Source of the DNA: Roseibium limicola | GTDB taxonomy: Bacteria > Pseudomonadota > Alphaproteobacteria > Rhizobiales > Stappiaceae | Direction: 5' to 3' | Assembly (NCBI RefSeq): GCF_017313085.1 | Contig: NZ_JAFLNF010000007.1 | Span: 243,149-307,148, forward strand | DNA: 64,000 bases | Part shown: positions 8,660 through 20,639 of the stretch, one piece after another | How the letters are laid out: each line of letters starts with the position of its first letter | Numbering within the stretch: the stretch's first letter is position 1 | Notes under the pieces: model-generated | Told to the model about the DNA's origin: nothing | Databases searched by the model: none | Seen by the model: only the letters and a program-made list of their open reading frames with translations | Made by a program: the position numbers and the translations under genes

Positions 8660-10284
8660 GCTTCAACTGCCCGGCCCTTGAGGGCGAACAGCCCCCTTGG
8701 ACGCTTTTGAATAAAGAGAATGATGAAGACGAGAACAAAGATCTTGCCGAGCACCGCCCCCGCATAGGGTTCAAGGAACTTGTTGACCACACCAAGCGTC
8801 ATGGCGCCGACCAGCGTGCCCCAGAGATTGCCGACCCCGCCAAACACCACCACCATGAAGCTGTCGATGATGTAGCCCTGACCGAGGTTCGGTGAGACAT
8901 TGTCGATCTGCGAGAGCGCCACTCCGGCGATCCCTGCGATACCTGATCCGAGGCCAAAGGTCAGCGCGTCGATCCACGGCGTCCGGATGCCCATGGAAGC
9001 GGCCATCCGGCGGTTCTGGGTTACGGCCCGCGTGAACAATCCGAACGGCGTCTTCTTCAGCACCAGCATCAGTCCGGCAAACACCAGCAATGCAAACACG
9101 ATGATCCACATCCGGTTGTAGGTGATCGTCAGCTGGCCCAGCTCAAACGCCCCCGACATCCACTCCGGATTGCCGACCTGCTGGTTGGTGGGCCCGAAAA
9201 GCGAGCGGATCGCCTGCTGCAGGATCAACGACAGTCCCCACGTCGCCAACAGGGTTTCCAACGGGCGCCCATACAGCCAGCGGATGATCCCCCGTTCGAC
9301 CGCCACGCCAATGGAGCCGGAAATCAAAAAGGCCAGCGGCAAGGCAATGAACAGCGAATAGTCGAACAGCCACGGAGCGGAGTTTCTGATCAGCTCCTGG
9401 ACCACAAAGGTCACATAGGCCCCGATCATCACCATCTCGCCGTGGGCCATGTTGATGACCCCCATCACGCCGAAGGTGATGGCCAGACCAATGGCTGCCA
9501 GCAAAAGCACCGATCCGAGCGAAATGCCGTACCAGATGTTCTGGGCATTCCCCCACATCGCCAGCGACTTCTCGATCTTGGTGATGGCCGCCGCGGCCGC
9601 TTCCTGCAGCGCTCCTTCCGTGCTGTCACGCACCCCGATCAGAAGGGAGAGCGCGTCGCGGTTTCCGATACTTGCAATGGTTTCGATAGCTTCAAGCTTG
9701 TCACTGTCACCGCGGTCGGAATTGAGAAGGGCCGCGGCCCGGGCTTGCTCCATGACCAAACGCACATCATCATCCGTCTCCTTTTGCAATGCGGCTTCCA
9801 GAGGCTCAAGGCCTTCCGGGTCTCCCGCCTTGAATACGGCTTCCGCCGCGGCCAGCCGAACCTTCGGATCAGCAGCCATCAATGTCAGCGATCCCATTGA
9901 GGCATCGATGACCCGGCGCAGCCGGTTGTTGACCTTGATTTTCGAAACGTCCCGACGTCCCGCCTCACCGGCATTTTCAGTGGTCAGAGGGTCGATCAGC
10001 AGATAGCCCTTGCCCCCCTTGGTCGCGATGAACACTTCGCCATCGGCCTTGCGGACATAAAGGTCGCCGGCCCGCAGGGCCTTCAGCGTCGGCACGACAA
10101 CCGGATCACCACTTGCGACCAAAGCTTCGACCTGCCTCTGGGTCTCGTCGTACTTACCCTTGGCCAGGTTGTTCACCAGTGGCCGCAAGGCGTCGAGATT
10201 TTCCTGGGCCTGGACCGACTGCCCCTGGACACCCAGGAGAAAAACCAGACCGAGAAGAGCGAAAAGCGATCGTGCTAGGGACAT
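8656..10284 (-). CDS. urtB: Urea ABC transporter permease UrtB with N-terminal HEAT-like domain
   Basis: The 542-aa protein is longer than a plain LivH permease. It has a signal peptide (about residues 1-26), then roughly 200 residues of helical HEAT-like sequence with DDVRLVMEQARAAALLNSDR and repeated short helices, then the permease domain from about residue 240 with ITFGVMGVINMAHGEMVMIG and the SQIDNVSPNLGQGYIIDSFM segment. This two-part layout is normal for UrtB. Its N-terminal part should be periplasmic. It follows urtA after 189 bases that hold a strong hairpin. Confidence 0.96.
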   Translation of the reverse strand: MSLARSLFALLGLVFLLGVQGQSVQAQENLDALRPLVNNLAKGKYDETQRQVEALVASGDPVVVPTLKALRAGDLYVRKADGEVFIATKGGKGYLLIDPLTTENAGEAGRRDVSKIKVNNRLRRVIDASMGSLTLMAADPKVRLAAAEAVFKAGDPEGLEPLEAALQKETDDDVRLVMEQARAAALLNSDRGDSDKLEAIETIASIGNRDALSLLIGVRDSTEGALQEAAAAAITKIEKSLAMWGNAQNIWYGISLGSVLLLAAIGLAITFGVMGVINMAHGEMVMIGAYVTFVVQELIRNSAPWLFDYSLFIALPLAFLISGSIGVAVERGIIRWLYGRPLETLLATWGLSLILQQAIRSLFGPTNQQVGNPEWMSGAFELGQLTITYNRMWIIVFALLVFAGLMLVLKKTPFGLFTRAVTQNRRMAASMGIRTPWIDALTFGLGSGIAGIAGVALSQIDNVSPNLGQGYIIDSFMVVVFGGVGNLWGTLVGAMTLGVVNKFLEPYAGAVLGKIFVLVFIILFIQKRPRGLFALKGRAVEA

Positions 10285-10377
10285 GGGTCCACCGCGTTGG
10301 TGTTTGAAAAGCCTGCCGTATGTCGACTGGCGAAAGACGGCGTGTCTCGATTTCCAAAATCGGATTGGGTTAAATGA

Positions 10378-10426
10378 GCCCCACCCCTAACCCCTCCTTC
10401 ACATGACGAGGGGTTAGGGGTGGGGC
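10378..10426 (-). promoter_or_regulatory. 18-bp perfect hairpin between urtA and urtB
   Basis: GCCCCACCCCTAACCCCT (10378-10395) and its exact complement (10409-10426) flank a 13-base loop. It lies just downstream of the urtA stop in the minus-strand operon. No U-run follows it in the urtA direction, so it is more likely an attenuator or a 3'-end stabiliser that keeps urtA mRNA above urtBCDE than a full terminator. The C4-A-C4-TAA-C4 pattern also resembles dispersed palindromic repeats of bacterial genomes. Confidence 0.7.
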
Positions 10427-10473
10427 CAGGAGAGGCGGACAAAGCCCGCCTCTCGAGAACATCTTGCAAAGCC

Positions 10474-11772
10474 TTAGCCTTCAGAACCGCCGCATTTGCC
10501 GGTCTTGACGTTGAAGTTGCCGCAGGACATCGGCGCGCGCCAATCGGAGATCAGGTCCTTGGAGCCTTCGAGATAATCCGACCATGCATCGCCAACCACG
10601 AGGCCCGGAGTTTCCCAGACAGTTTCAAACTGACCGTCTTCCTGGATCTCGCCGATGAGAACCGGCTTGGTGATGTGGTGGTTCGGCATCATGGAGGACA
10701 GCCCACCAGTCAGGTTCGGAACCGAAACACCAACAATGCTGTCGATAACCGCGTCCGGATCCGTGGTACCGGCCGCTTCAACAGCCTTCACCCACATGTT
10801 GAAGCCGATGTAATGAGCTTCCATCGGATCGTTGGTCACGCGCTCTTCGTCGCCGATAAAGGCCTGCCAGGTATCGATGAACTCGGCGTTGACGTCAGTG
10901 TCTGCGGACTGGAAGTAGTTCCAGGCAGCCAGGTGACCGACGAGCGGAGCTGTGTCGAGACCAGCGAGTTCTTCCTCACCAACAGAGAAGGCAACAACCG
11001 GGATGTCTTCGGCCTTGATGCCTGCGTTGCCGAGTTCCTTGTAGAAAGGAACGTTGGCATCGCCGTTGATGGTCGAGACAACAGCAGTCTTTTTGCCAGC
11101 CGAGCCGAACGCCTTGATGTCGGACACGATCGTCTGCCAATCGGAATGACCGAACGGCGTGTAGTTGATCATGATGTCTTCTTCAGCAACACCCTTGGCC
11201 TTCAGATAGGCTTCAAGAATCTTGTTGGTGGTCCGCGGGTAGACGTAATCGGTACCGGCCAGAACCCAGCGCTCAACGCCTTCTTCGTTCATCAGGTAAT
11301 CGACAGCCGGGATCGCCTGCTGGTTCGGAGCAGCGCCAGTGTAGAAGACGTTACGCTGGCTTTCTTCACCTTCATACTGAACCGGGTAGAACAGCAGGGA
11401 GTTCAGCTCTTCGAAGACCGGCAGAACGGATTTGCGTGAAACCGAAGTCCAGCAACCGAAGACAGCGTCGACCTTGTTGACTTCGATCAGCTCACGCGCC
11501 TTTTCGGCGAACAGCGGCCAATCGGAAGCCGGATCGACCACAACGGCTTCAAGCTTCTTGCCAAGAATGCCGCCCTTCTTGTTCTGCTCGTCGATGAGCA
11601 TCAGCATGGCGTCTTTCAGAGTGGTTTCCGAAATTGCCATTGTGCCGGAGAGAGAGTGCAGGATGCCGACCTTGATGGTTTCTTCCTGAGCCAGAGCACC
11701 GCTGATCATCGTGGTCCCCATGAGACCGGCGAGTGCCAGGCTCGCAGCGCGAGCCGTCAACTTGTTCATCAT
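10474..11772 (-). CDS. urtA: Urea ABC transporter substrate-binding protein UrtA
   Basis: This is the 432-aa periplasmic urea receptor. A signal peptide ends at ALAQ (about residue 29). Mature-protein landmarks are KVGILHSLSGTMAISETTLKD, VFGCWTSVSRKSVLPVFEEL and LLFYPVQYEGEESQRNVFYTG, which are characteristic of UrtA in the Leu/Ile/Val-binding fold. The tandem ATG gives MMNK; either can be used. As the first gene of the operon it is transcribed away from the divergent hybrid kinase, with about 340 bases between them that should hold its promoter. Confidence 0.98.
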   Translation of the reverse strand: MMNKLTARAASLALAGLMGTTMISGALAQEETIKVGILHSLSGTMAISETTLKDAMLMLIDEQNKKGGILGKKLEAVVVDPASDWPLFAEKARELIEVNKVDAVFGCWTSVSRKSVLPVFEELNSLLFYPVQYEGEESQRNVFYTGAAPNQQAIPAVDYLMNEEGVERWVLAGTDYVYPRTTNKILEAYLKAKGVAEEDIMINYTPFGHSDWQTIVSDIKAFGSAGKKTAVVSTINGDANVPFYKELGNAGIKAEDIPVVAFSVGEEELAGLDTAPLVGHLAAWNYFQSADTDVNAEFIDTWQAFIGDEERVTNDPMEAHYIGFNMWVKAVEAAGTTDPDAVIDSIVGVSVPNLTGGLSSMMPNHHITKPVLIGEIQEDGQFETVWETPGLVVGDAWSDYLEGSKDLISDWRAPMSCGNFNVKTGKCGGSEG

Positions 11773-11927
11773 GTTGTCATTCCCCTCTTTGAAACCGCCC
11801 CCACAACCTCTGACAAGCAGCTGTAATTCGCCGCCTTCATGGCCGGAGCGCCAGATGTGAACAGAGATGCAAAGCTGCGCCCCTGTTGCTGAAAACCAGT
11901 GTGGGCTGGGAATGCTGCGGTGCCATA

Positions 11928-11943
11928 TACGTCGATTGACGTA
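11928..11943. promoter_or_regulatory. Dyad TACGTC-N4-GACGTA between urtA and the hybrid kinase gene
   Basis: A perfect 6+6 inverted repeat with a GATT spacer lies about 155 bases upstream of urtA and 170 bases upstream of the kinase start. It is the clearest symmetric element in the 339-base divergent intergenic region 11773-12111, which otherwise shows no convincing coding sequence (a 261-base open frame there resembles no family). A binding site for the REC-LuxR regulator encoded at 15632 is a reasonable inference; no protein is known to bind it. Confidence 0.5.
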
Positions 11944-12111
11944 GGCCCCTGCGCGTTTCGCACCGTCAAAATGCGCAGCTGAAGGAATGACGAGGCTCTC
12001 TCATTTTTCACTGACGCAATAAGCGGCATGAACCCTGCAAGAGGTGCGGAAGAGGAAGCAGGTTAAGGCTCGGGTTTCCGGGCTGATTTCACGATCACTT
12101 GACCGCCGCAC

Positions 12112-15631
<3,520 letters not shown>

Positions 15632-15639
<8 letters not shown>

Positions 15640-16552
15640 GACCACCCGCGACATTGTCCTTGTCGTTGACGACAATCCTGAAACGCTTGGGTTTCTGACC
15701 CAGGCACTGGATCAGGCCGGGATCACCGTTCTTGTCGCGACCAGCGGACAAGGTGCCTTGAGCGTCGCCGAGCGGGTCACCCCCGACATGTTCCTGATGG
15801 ATGCCGTCATGCCCGGGCTGTCCGGTTTCGAAACTTGCAAGGAGATCAAGGCCCGACCGCATCTGGCCCATGTGCCGGTGATTTTCATGACCGGCCTGAG
15901 CGAAACCGAACATATCGTCCATGCACTGGAATCCGGTGGCGTCGACTTTCTGACAAAACCGATCAACATCGACGAGCTGAAGGCCCGCATCCGGGTCCAC
16001 CTCGCAAATGCCCGTTCCGTCCAGAACGCCCGGATCGCCCTGGATGCCGCCGGTCGTCATCTGGTGGCGGTGTCACGCAATGGCACCCTGCGCTGGTCAA
16101 CGCCGCAAACCCATCAACTGCTTGCCTCCTGCCCGTCCGGCGACACCGTGCTGCTGATGGAGATTGCCGAGGCGCTGGGCGCATGGCTTGACGGCGACGC
16201 TGCACGCATCCAGGCCCGCTCCGAGCCCTTCACCCTGACGCCTCTCGGCGAACTGTCGATCCAGATGCAATATCTCGGTGCGGTCAGTGGTGACGAGGTG
16301 CTGTTTCGCCTGACCACAGCCGATCACCCCAACCAGTTGGAGGTGCTGCGCGACAATTTTGGCCTCACCACCCGCGAGGCAGATGTTCTGCTGTGGATCG
16401 CCAAGGGCAAGGCCAACAAGGACATCGGCGAAATCCTCGGCTTGAGCCCCCGCACGGTGAACAAGCATCTGGAGCAGATCTACCAGAAACTCGGTGTTGA
16501 GAACCGGGCCTCCGCTGCCGTGCGGGCTGCGCAAGCCCTCTACGAGATCTGA
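15632..16552 (+). CDS. Response regulator, REC plus LuxR-type HTH
   Basis: This is a 306-aa regulator. The receiver domain (residues 8-125) has the acidic pair VVDDN, phosphoacceptor Asp 57 in LMDAVMPG and the conserved Lys in FLTKPIN. A linker of about 100 residues with no recognised fold precedes a LuxR/FixJ helix-turn-helix (LTTREADVLLWIAKGKANKD, then ILGLSPRTVNKHLEQIY). It overlaps the hybrid kinase gene by 8 bases, so the two form a coupled signalling pair. Likely targets are the divergent urt operon and the kinase operon itself, by inference from position. Confidence 0.93.
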
Positions 16553-16650
16553 TAACCAGCCCTGCCAAATCCATCACGGCGCCCGGAGCCGATTTTTCTA
16601 TCCAGTCCCGCCGTTTGAAAATGACTTTTCTGCCTATTCTCAAGGCATAT

Positions 16651-16659
16651 TGCTATAAG
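16651..16659 (+). promoter_or_regulatory. Extended -10 promoter for the HPP-CBS gene
   Basis: TGCTATAAG fits a sigma-70 extended -10 (TG-N-TATAAG), 35 bases before the downstream start codon. I see no good -35 hexamer at 17-18 bases. The position fits a separate promoter after the regulator gene. Confidence 0.45.
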
Positions 16660-16693
16660 ACGATGCAATTCACCTTGAGGCCAGCAGAACTGC

Positions 16694-17899
16694 ATGTCGA
16701 TATTCCAAAGACTTAACCCGTCGCTCGTCCCGACAAGCGGCCTGGAACGTCTGCGTGCCTCGCTCGGCGCACTCACTGGCATCCTGCTCACCGGGCTTGT
16801 CAGCACCCTGAGCCTGGGTAGCGACGTGAACTTGCCACTGCTGATCGCCCCCATGGGCGCCTCTGCTGTACTGTTGTTCGCAGTGCCCAACAGCCCTCTG
16901 GCCCAACCATGGTCAATTCTCGGAGGCAATCTGATTGCCGCCTTCGTCGGCGTGTCCCTTGCCCTTGTCATCCATGAACCGCTGTTGGCCGCCAGCGCCG
17001 CCATTGCCGTGTCCATCGGCATCATGCTCATGCTGAACTGTTTGCACCCGCCAAGCGGCGCCGTTGCCCTGACAGCCGTGCTCGGCGGCCCTGCCATCCA
17101 TGAAGCCGGCTACTGGTTTCTGCTGTCCCCCGTCGGCGTCAACAGTGTCCTCATCCTCGCAGTTGCACTGGTCTTCAACAACATCACCGGACGCCACTAC
17201 CCCCATGACGCAAGCACCTCGGCCAATGCTCACAAGACGGCAGATGCTCCACCAAGCCGCCGGGTCGGCGTAACCGGAGCGGATATCCGTGCCGTCATCG
17301 AAGAGCAGGACGAGTTGCTCGATGTCAGCCCCGAGGATCTCGACGAGCTGCTGCACCGAGCCCAGATCCGGGCTTTCAACCGTCAGGCTGGTCAGATGAC
17401 CTGCGCCCATATCATGTCAAAGGACCTGCGCACCGTGCATCCGGAGACAAAACTGACGCATGCCTGGCGGCTGCTGGTCGGTCACCATGTAAAAGGACTG
17501 CCTGTCGTCGATGCCGAGGGCAAGCTGACGGGGATCGTCACCCGTGCCGACTTTATCCGCCATTCGGTCTTGTCGCCGGAAGGCCGCCTGAAACTCGGCC
17601 CCGCACGGCTTCTGATGGCAACGGTCAAACGGAACCGCCCTCTGCGACTGGTTCAGGACATCATGACCCGGCGCGTCCAATCCGCCTTGCCCGACACTCC
17701 CGTCGGCCTGCTGGTCTCGCCAATGGCCGATCAGGGCGTCCATCACATGCCAATCGTTGATGCGGACAATCGCCTCCTCGGCATCGTCACCCAGTCAGAC
17801 CTGCTTGCAGCCCTTTTTCGCCGCCCAACTCAAGACATTTCCCCGCTTCACCCCACGGACACGGCCGCCAGAAGACTGACTCTGCAGGAACAATTCTGA
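16694..17899 (+). CDS. HPP family membrane protein with two CBS domains
   Basis: This is a 401-aa inner-membrane protein. Residues about 20-165 hold several hydrophobic segments with the HPP family marks LLIAPMGASAVLLFAVPNSPLAQPW and the name-giving CLHPPSGAVAL. A linker with an acidic stretch follows, then two CBS domains (about residues 235-300 and 320-380): MSKDLRTVHPETKLTHAWRL and IMTRRVQSALPDTPVGLLVS, each ending in G-I-V-T. HPP proteins have been linked to nitrite transport in chloroplasts and cyanobacteria. With a urea transporter nearby a nitrogen-related role is possible but unproven. CBS pairs usually bind adenine nucleotides. Confidence 0.9.
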   Translation: MSIFQRLNPSLVPTSGLERLRASLGALTGILLTGLVSTLSLGSDVNLPLLIAPMGASAVLLFAVPNSPLAQPWSILGGNLIAAFVGVSLALVIHEPLLAASAAIAVSIGIMLMLNCLHPPSGAVALTAVLGGPAIHEAGYWFLLSPVGVNSVLILAVALVFNNITGRHYPHDASTSANAHKTADAPPSRRVGVTGADIRAVIEEQDELLDVSPEDLDELLHRAQIRAFNRQAGQMTCAHIMSKDLRTVHPETKLTHAWRLLVGHHVKGLPVVDAEGKLTGIVTRADFIRHSVLSPEGRLKLGPARLLMATVKRNRPLRLVQDIMTRRVQSALPDTPVGLLVSPMADQGVHHMPIVDADNRLLGIVTQSDLLAALFRRPTQDISPLHPTDTAARRLTLQEQF

Positions 17900-17937
17900 C
17901 GCGCTTTGAAAATGCCTCAATCAGCCACGGAATCGGG

Positions 17938-17966
17938 TTGCATCCTTCCCAAAGTTTTCCTATAAG
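17938..17966 (+). promoter_or_regulatory. Sigma-70 promoter for rpmI-rplT
   Basis: TTGCAT (17938-17943) and TATAAG (17961-17966) are separated by 17 bases, a near-consensus housekeeping promoter. It predicts a transcript start near 17973 and a leader of about 165 bases before rpmI. Confidence 0.65.
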
Positions 17967-18100
17967 CCGTCGGTCCAGAGTCGTCCGGCTCTTTGTGGGC
18001 TGGCATTGCGCGTGCAAATTCAACTTAAACCGCAAGCCACCTTTCCCACGAAGCATCAAGGGCATGCCGTGTCGACTTCTCGATGCACCAACAAGTAAAG

Positions 18101-18117
18101 CGACGGCTTGCCCGTCG
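18101..18117 (+). promoter_or_regulatory. Leader hairpin upstream of rpmI
   Basis: CGACGG (18101-18106) pairs with CCGTCG (18112-18117) around a 5-base loop, 20 bases upstream of the rpmI start codon. It lies in the long leader predicted from the promoter at 17938. Autoregulatory leaders bound by L20 are known in other bacteria; this is a candidate only. Confidence 0.4.
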
Positions 18118-18137
18118 TACAAACGAAAGGATGCAAA

Positions 18138-18332
18138 ATGCCCAAGCTGAAGACCAAATCTGGAGCGAAAAAGCGCTTCAAACTGACGGCAGGCGGCAAG
18201 GTGAAAGCTGCTCAGGCTGGCAAGCGCCATGGCATGATCAAGCGCACGAAAAAGTTCATCCGCAACGCCCGTGGCACCACCACGCTGGCACCGCAGGATG
18301 CAAAAGTCGTGAAGCAGTTCCTGCAGGGCTAA
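18138..18332 (+). CDS. rpmI: 50S ribosomal protein L35
   Basis: The 64-aa basic protein starts [17 protein letters not shown], the L35 signature, and has [20 protein letters not shown] in the middle. Start ATG 18138 follows AAAGGATG with a Shine-Dalgarno core AAAGG. It belongs to the large ribosomal subunit. It is followed by rplT after 32 bases. infC is not directly upstream, unlike in many bacteria. Confidence 0.98.
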   Translation: MPKLKTKSGAKKRFKLTAGGKVKAAQAGKRHGMIKRTKKFIRNARGTTTLAPQDAKVVKQFLQG

Positions 18333-18364
18333 GCCCCGAGCACCCACATTAAAGGAGATTTCCC

Positions 18365-18724
18365 ATGTCGCGCGTCAAACGGGGTGTAACTGCCCACGCA
18401 CGTCACAAGAAGGTTCTTAAGGCAGCCAAGGGCTACTACGGCCGCCGCAAGAATACTATTCGTATCGCCAAGCAGGCTGTCGAAAAGGCAGCTCAGTATG
18501 CTTACCGCGACCGTAAGGCCAAAAAGCGGACTTTCCGTTCGCTTTGGATCCAGCGCATCAACGCTGCGACCCGGCAGGAAGGCCTCACATACGGCCGCTT
18601 CATCGATGGCCTGAACAAGGCCGGCATCGAAGTTGACCGTAAGGTTCTGGCCGACCTGGCTGTAAACCAGCCGGACGCCTTCAAGGTGCTTGTGGAAAAG
18701 GCCAAGGGCGCAATTGCTGCCTGA
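18365..18724 (+). CDS. rplT: 50S ribosomal protein L20
   Basis: The 119-aa protein has the full L20 pattern: [57 protein letters not shown] and a C-terminal helix. It is an early-assembly RNA-binding protein of the 50S subunit. An AAAGGAGA ribosome-binding site lies at 18352-18359. It forms a two-gene operon with rpmI that ends at the terminator at 18769. pheS does not follow directly. Confidence 0.98.
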   Translation: MSRVKRGVTAHARHKKVLKAAKGYYGRRKNTIRIAKQAVEKAAQYAYRDRKAKKRTFRSLWIQRINAATRQEGLTYGRFIDGLNKAGIEVDRKVLADLAVNQPDAFKVLVEKAKGAIAA

Positions 18725-18768
18725 TACTGGCTTCTAAGACCTTCAATTTGAAGATCTATTACGCTTTC

Positions 18769-18802
18769 AAAGGCGCGTTTCTCACGAAGCGCGCCTTTTT
18801 CT
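18769..18802 (+). terminator. Rho-independent terminator after rplT
   Basis: AAAGGCGCG (18769-18777) pairs with CGCGCCTTT (18790-18798), a 9-bp stem with a 12-base loop, followed by a T-run. It ends the rpmI-rplT transcript. Confidence 0.9.
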
Positions 18803-18890
18803 TGTCCGCTTTTGCCTTGTGCCCAGCCGAAACTTCCGATCTGATAGCCGGATAAGCTTTCGCCCTGTCCTCAGGAGGAAAGGCATACCC

Positions 18891-19136
18891 ATGGTTTTTG
18901 GACGATCTGACTTCCCCCGCTCCGATTCGGAGCCGGGCGGTCACGCCTCCTGGGTCTTCGTTCCCTGGTTCATCTCGCTTGTCGTGCTGGAAGCCCTGCC
19001 GGTCTTCGGCGTGGAATGCCTGTTTTCCTGGTGCGGTGTGCAATTCGGCGAATGGAAGGTTATCGCTCTCGTCGTGTCCTTCACGGTCCTGGCGCTGACC
19101 GGCGCCCTGGAATGGGCAATGGACCACCTGCGCTAG
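18891..19136 (+). CDS. Small two-segment membrane protein, unknown function
   Basis: The 81-aa product has two hydrophobic segments, WVFVPWFISLVVLEALPVFG and VIALVVSFTVLALTGALEWA, joined by a short loop with two cysteines (VECLFSWCG). I chose ATG 18891 because an AGGAGGAAAG ribosome-binding site lies about 12 bases upstream; a longer frame from 18819 adds a basic stretch that looks non-coding. I do not recognise the family. Confidence 0.6.
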   Translation: MVFGRSDFPRSDSEPGGHASWVFVPWFISLVVLEALPVFGVECLFSWCGVQFGEWKVIALVVSFTVLALTGALEWAMDHLR

Positions 19137-19161
19137 CTCTGACGGCCTTACACTCAGGCTC

Positions 19162-19806
19162 TCACTCCGACCTGTCGACCAGCCCGACCTTGTAAAACAC
19201 CACCGGCCCCGGTTGCGTCGGGCGTGCGACCGGCTCCAGGCTCAAAGGCAGAGCTCCGAACCTGAGTTCCTCGCCTTCCAGCCAGTACCGGTCCTTCAGA
19301 ACCGTTCCCACACGCGCAAACCCCTGCCCCCCACAGGTCCGCCCTGCCACATCCCGTTCCCGGTTCAGGGCCCAGGGTCGTGCCCGCGCAAAGCCGCAGC
19401 CAAAGTTGTCAGGCTGCTCATTATAGAGGGCCAGCGCCTGCCGGTCGGCAACGCTCAGTCGCACTGCCTCGACCCGGTGGTCCAACTCCCCCAGAGCCGA
19501 ATTGCCGATGATCTCCCCGCGATAGCGCGCAAGCACCGTCGGCCTGTCACAGGAAGGCCCGGCAAACATCTGAGCCTGTGCCCGCAGCACTCCCAGAGGG
19601 CTGACATGCAGGGTCACCACTGCACCATGCCGTCCGCCCATACCCAACTTGATACAGCCTGACGTCCAATAGCCCTGGATTGGCACACGCACGCCGCCCG
19701 GCAACACGTCCTGAGCATGGACCGGCACCTCAAGCGCGGCACTGAGCGTCAGCATCGTCAAAATTAGCCTTATCAAAACGTAACTCCCAATCTTCCGAAG
19801 AAGCAC
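19162..19806 (-). CDS. Putative secreted protein with two likely disulfides, unknown function
   Basis: The product has 214 residues with a signal peptide ending near VPVHAQ (residue 32). The mature part has four cysteines (SGCIKLG, PSCDRPT, FGCGFAR, RTCGGQG), an even number consistent with two disulfides, and is otherwise beta-rich. Met 17 is an alternative start that would still give a signal peptide. It stands alone, divergent from the small gene at 20014. I recognise no family. Confidence 0.65.
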   Translation of the reverse strand: MLLRKIGSYVLIRLILTMLTLSAALEVPVHAQDVLPGGVRVPIQGYWTSGCIKLGMGGRHGAVVTLHVSPLGVLRAQAQMFAGPSCDRPTVLARYRGEIIGNSALGELDHRVEAVRLSVADRQALALYNEQPDNFGCGFARARPWALNRERDVAGRTCGGQGFARVGTVLKDRYWLEGEELRFGALPLSLEPVARPTQPGPVVFYKVGLVDRSE

Positions 19807-19939
19807 GAATAGCCCCGCATTTCGCTGGATTTCACTTACCCGCGGATAATGGTTTAATTTTTATTTTCCCAATTTTGTTAACTTTTAAATCCCAAAAATG
19901 AGGGAAACCGCGCCACAAAGGTTAACGGCCTGTAAATTC

Positions 19940-19955
19940 TGGCATGGCGATTGCG
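19940..19955 (+). promoter_or_regulatory. Sigma-54-like promoter
   Basis: TGGCATGGCGATTGCG fits the RpoN pattern TGGCA-(N6)-TTGC with the GG (-24) and GC (-12) doublets at the right spacing. It is followed 59 bases later by the gene at 20014. The intergenic DNA before it (about 19850-19900) is AT-rich, as expected for an enhancer-dependent promoter, but I cannot name an activator site. Confidence 0.45.
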
Positions 19956-20013
19956 ACGTATCGTTGAGGCACGGATCCCCTGTGCCAAAGTGAAACAGTC
20001 ATAGGCGGTTTTG

Positions 20014-20349
20014 GTGCGTATTGAACCGATCAGCTCCTACGGACGTTCCAACATGAACCGGAAGCGTCCCAGCAGTGATGAACAGCCGCAGCGTCGCGAG
20101 AGCCGTCGACCTGCAACCCCGATGATCACGCTGGAAGCCACTCGCATCGAGCGCGAGCATGATGCCTTCATCGCCCGTTACCGGCCCAATGCACCGTTTC
20201 TCGCTCATTTGATCGCCACCCGTGACGGCGACCCCCAGACACGCTTCAAGCGTACGACAGAGCCTGAAATCGGCACCAGCAAATACCGCGAGACCGCTGC
20301 CAGACCGCGCCGACGCGAAGTCGGCCACGTCATTTCAAAAGAATTCTGA
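20014..20349 (+). CDS. Small conserved hypothetical protein
   Basis: The product is 111 residues, strongly basic and Arg-rich, without signal peptide or membrane segment. The segment APFLAHLIATRDGDPQTR followed by a short linker and Y resembles a motif I associate with short alphaproteobacterial hypotheticals; its function is unknown. The start is GTG 20014 (VRIEPISSYG); an in-frame TTG lies directly before it. A sigma-54-like box lies 59 bases upstream. Confidence 0.55.
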   Translation: MRIEPISSYGRSNMNRKRPSSDEQPQRRESRRPATPMITLEATRIEREHDAFIARYRPNAPFLAHLIATRDGDPQTRFKRTTEPEIGTSKYRETAARPRRREVGHVISKEF

Positions 20350-20639
20350 GCAATCTTCAGATCAGCCGGAATTCCGGCTTTTTTCAGGCAAGCACGGTGG
20401 CGGAACCCACCCGGTTTCGCATGCTGCAAGATATTTTCTCGATCGCGCCCAGCCCAACGCGCAAATGCCAAGAACCCGCGCAATCAGGCCAATTTCCCCG
20501 TGACCTCCGGCCTCAGCACCTGTTGCAGCAAAGCGTGATCCTCAACACATCGAAAATATGAAGGAACCGTTAATCCTGCCCCTGCGTTCTATTTCATGAG
20601 GCCGCCAAACGGCCATGATGAGCGGAAGGGGATTGTCCC

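Noticed and set aside
10378..10426. Hairpin as a full rho-independent terminator of urtA
   Set aside because: No T-run on the operon's coding side and urtBCDE have no other evident promoter downstream of it.
11913..11928. Possible sigma-54 promoter for urtA (TGGCACCGCAGCATTC on the minus strand)
   Set aside because: The -24 half fits but the -12 GC doublet is missing at the required spacing.
11769..12029. 86-aa open frame upstream of urtA
   Set aside because: No ribosome-binding site or family similarity; it overlaps the divergent promoter region and the TACGTC dyad.
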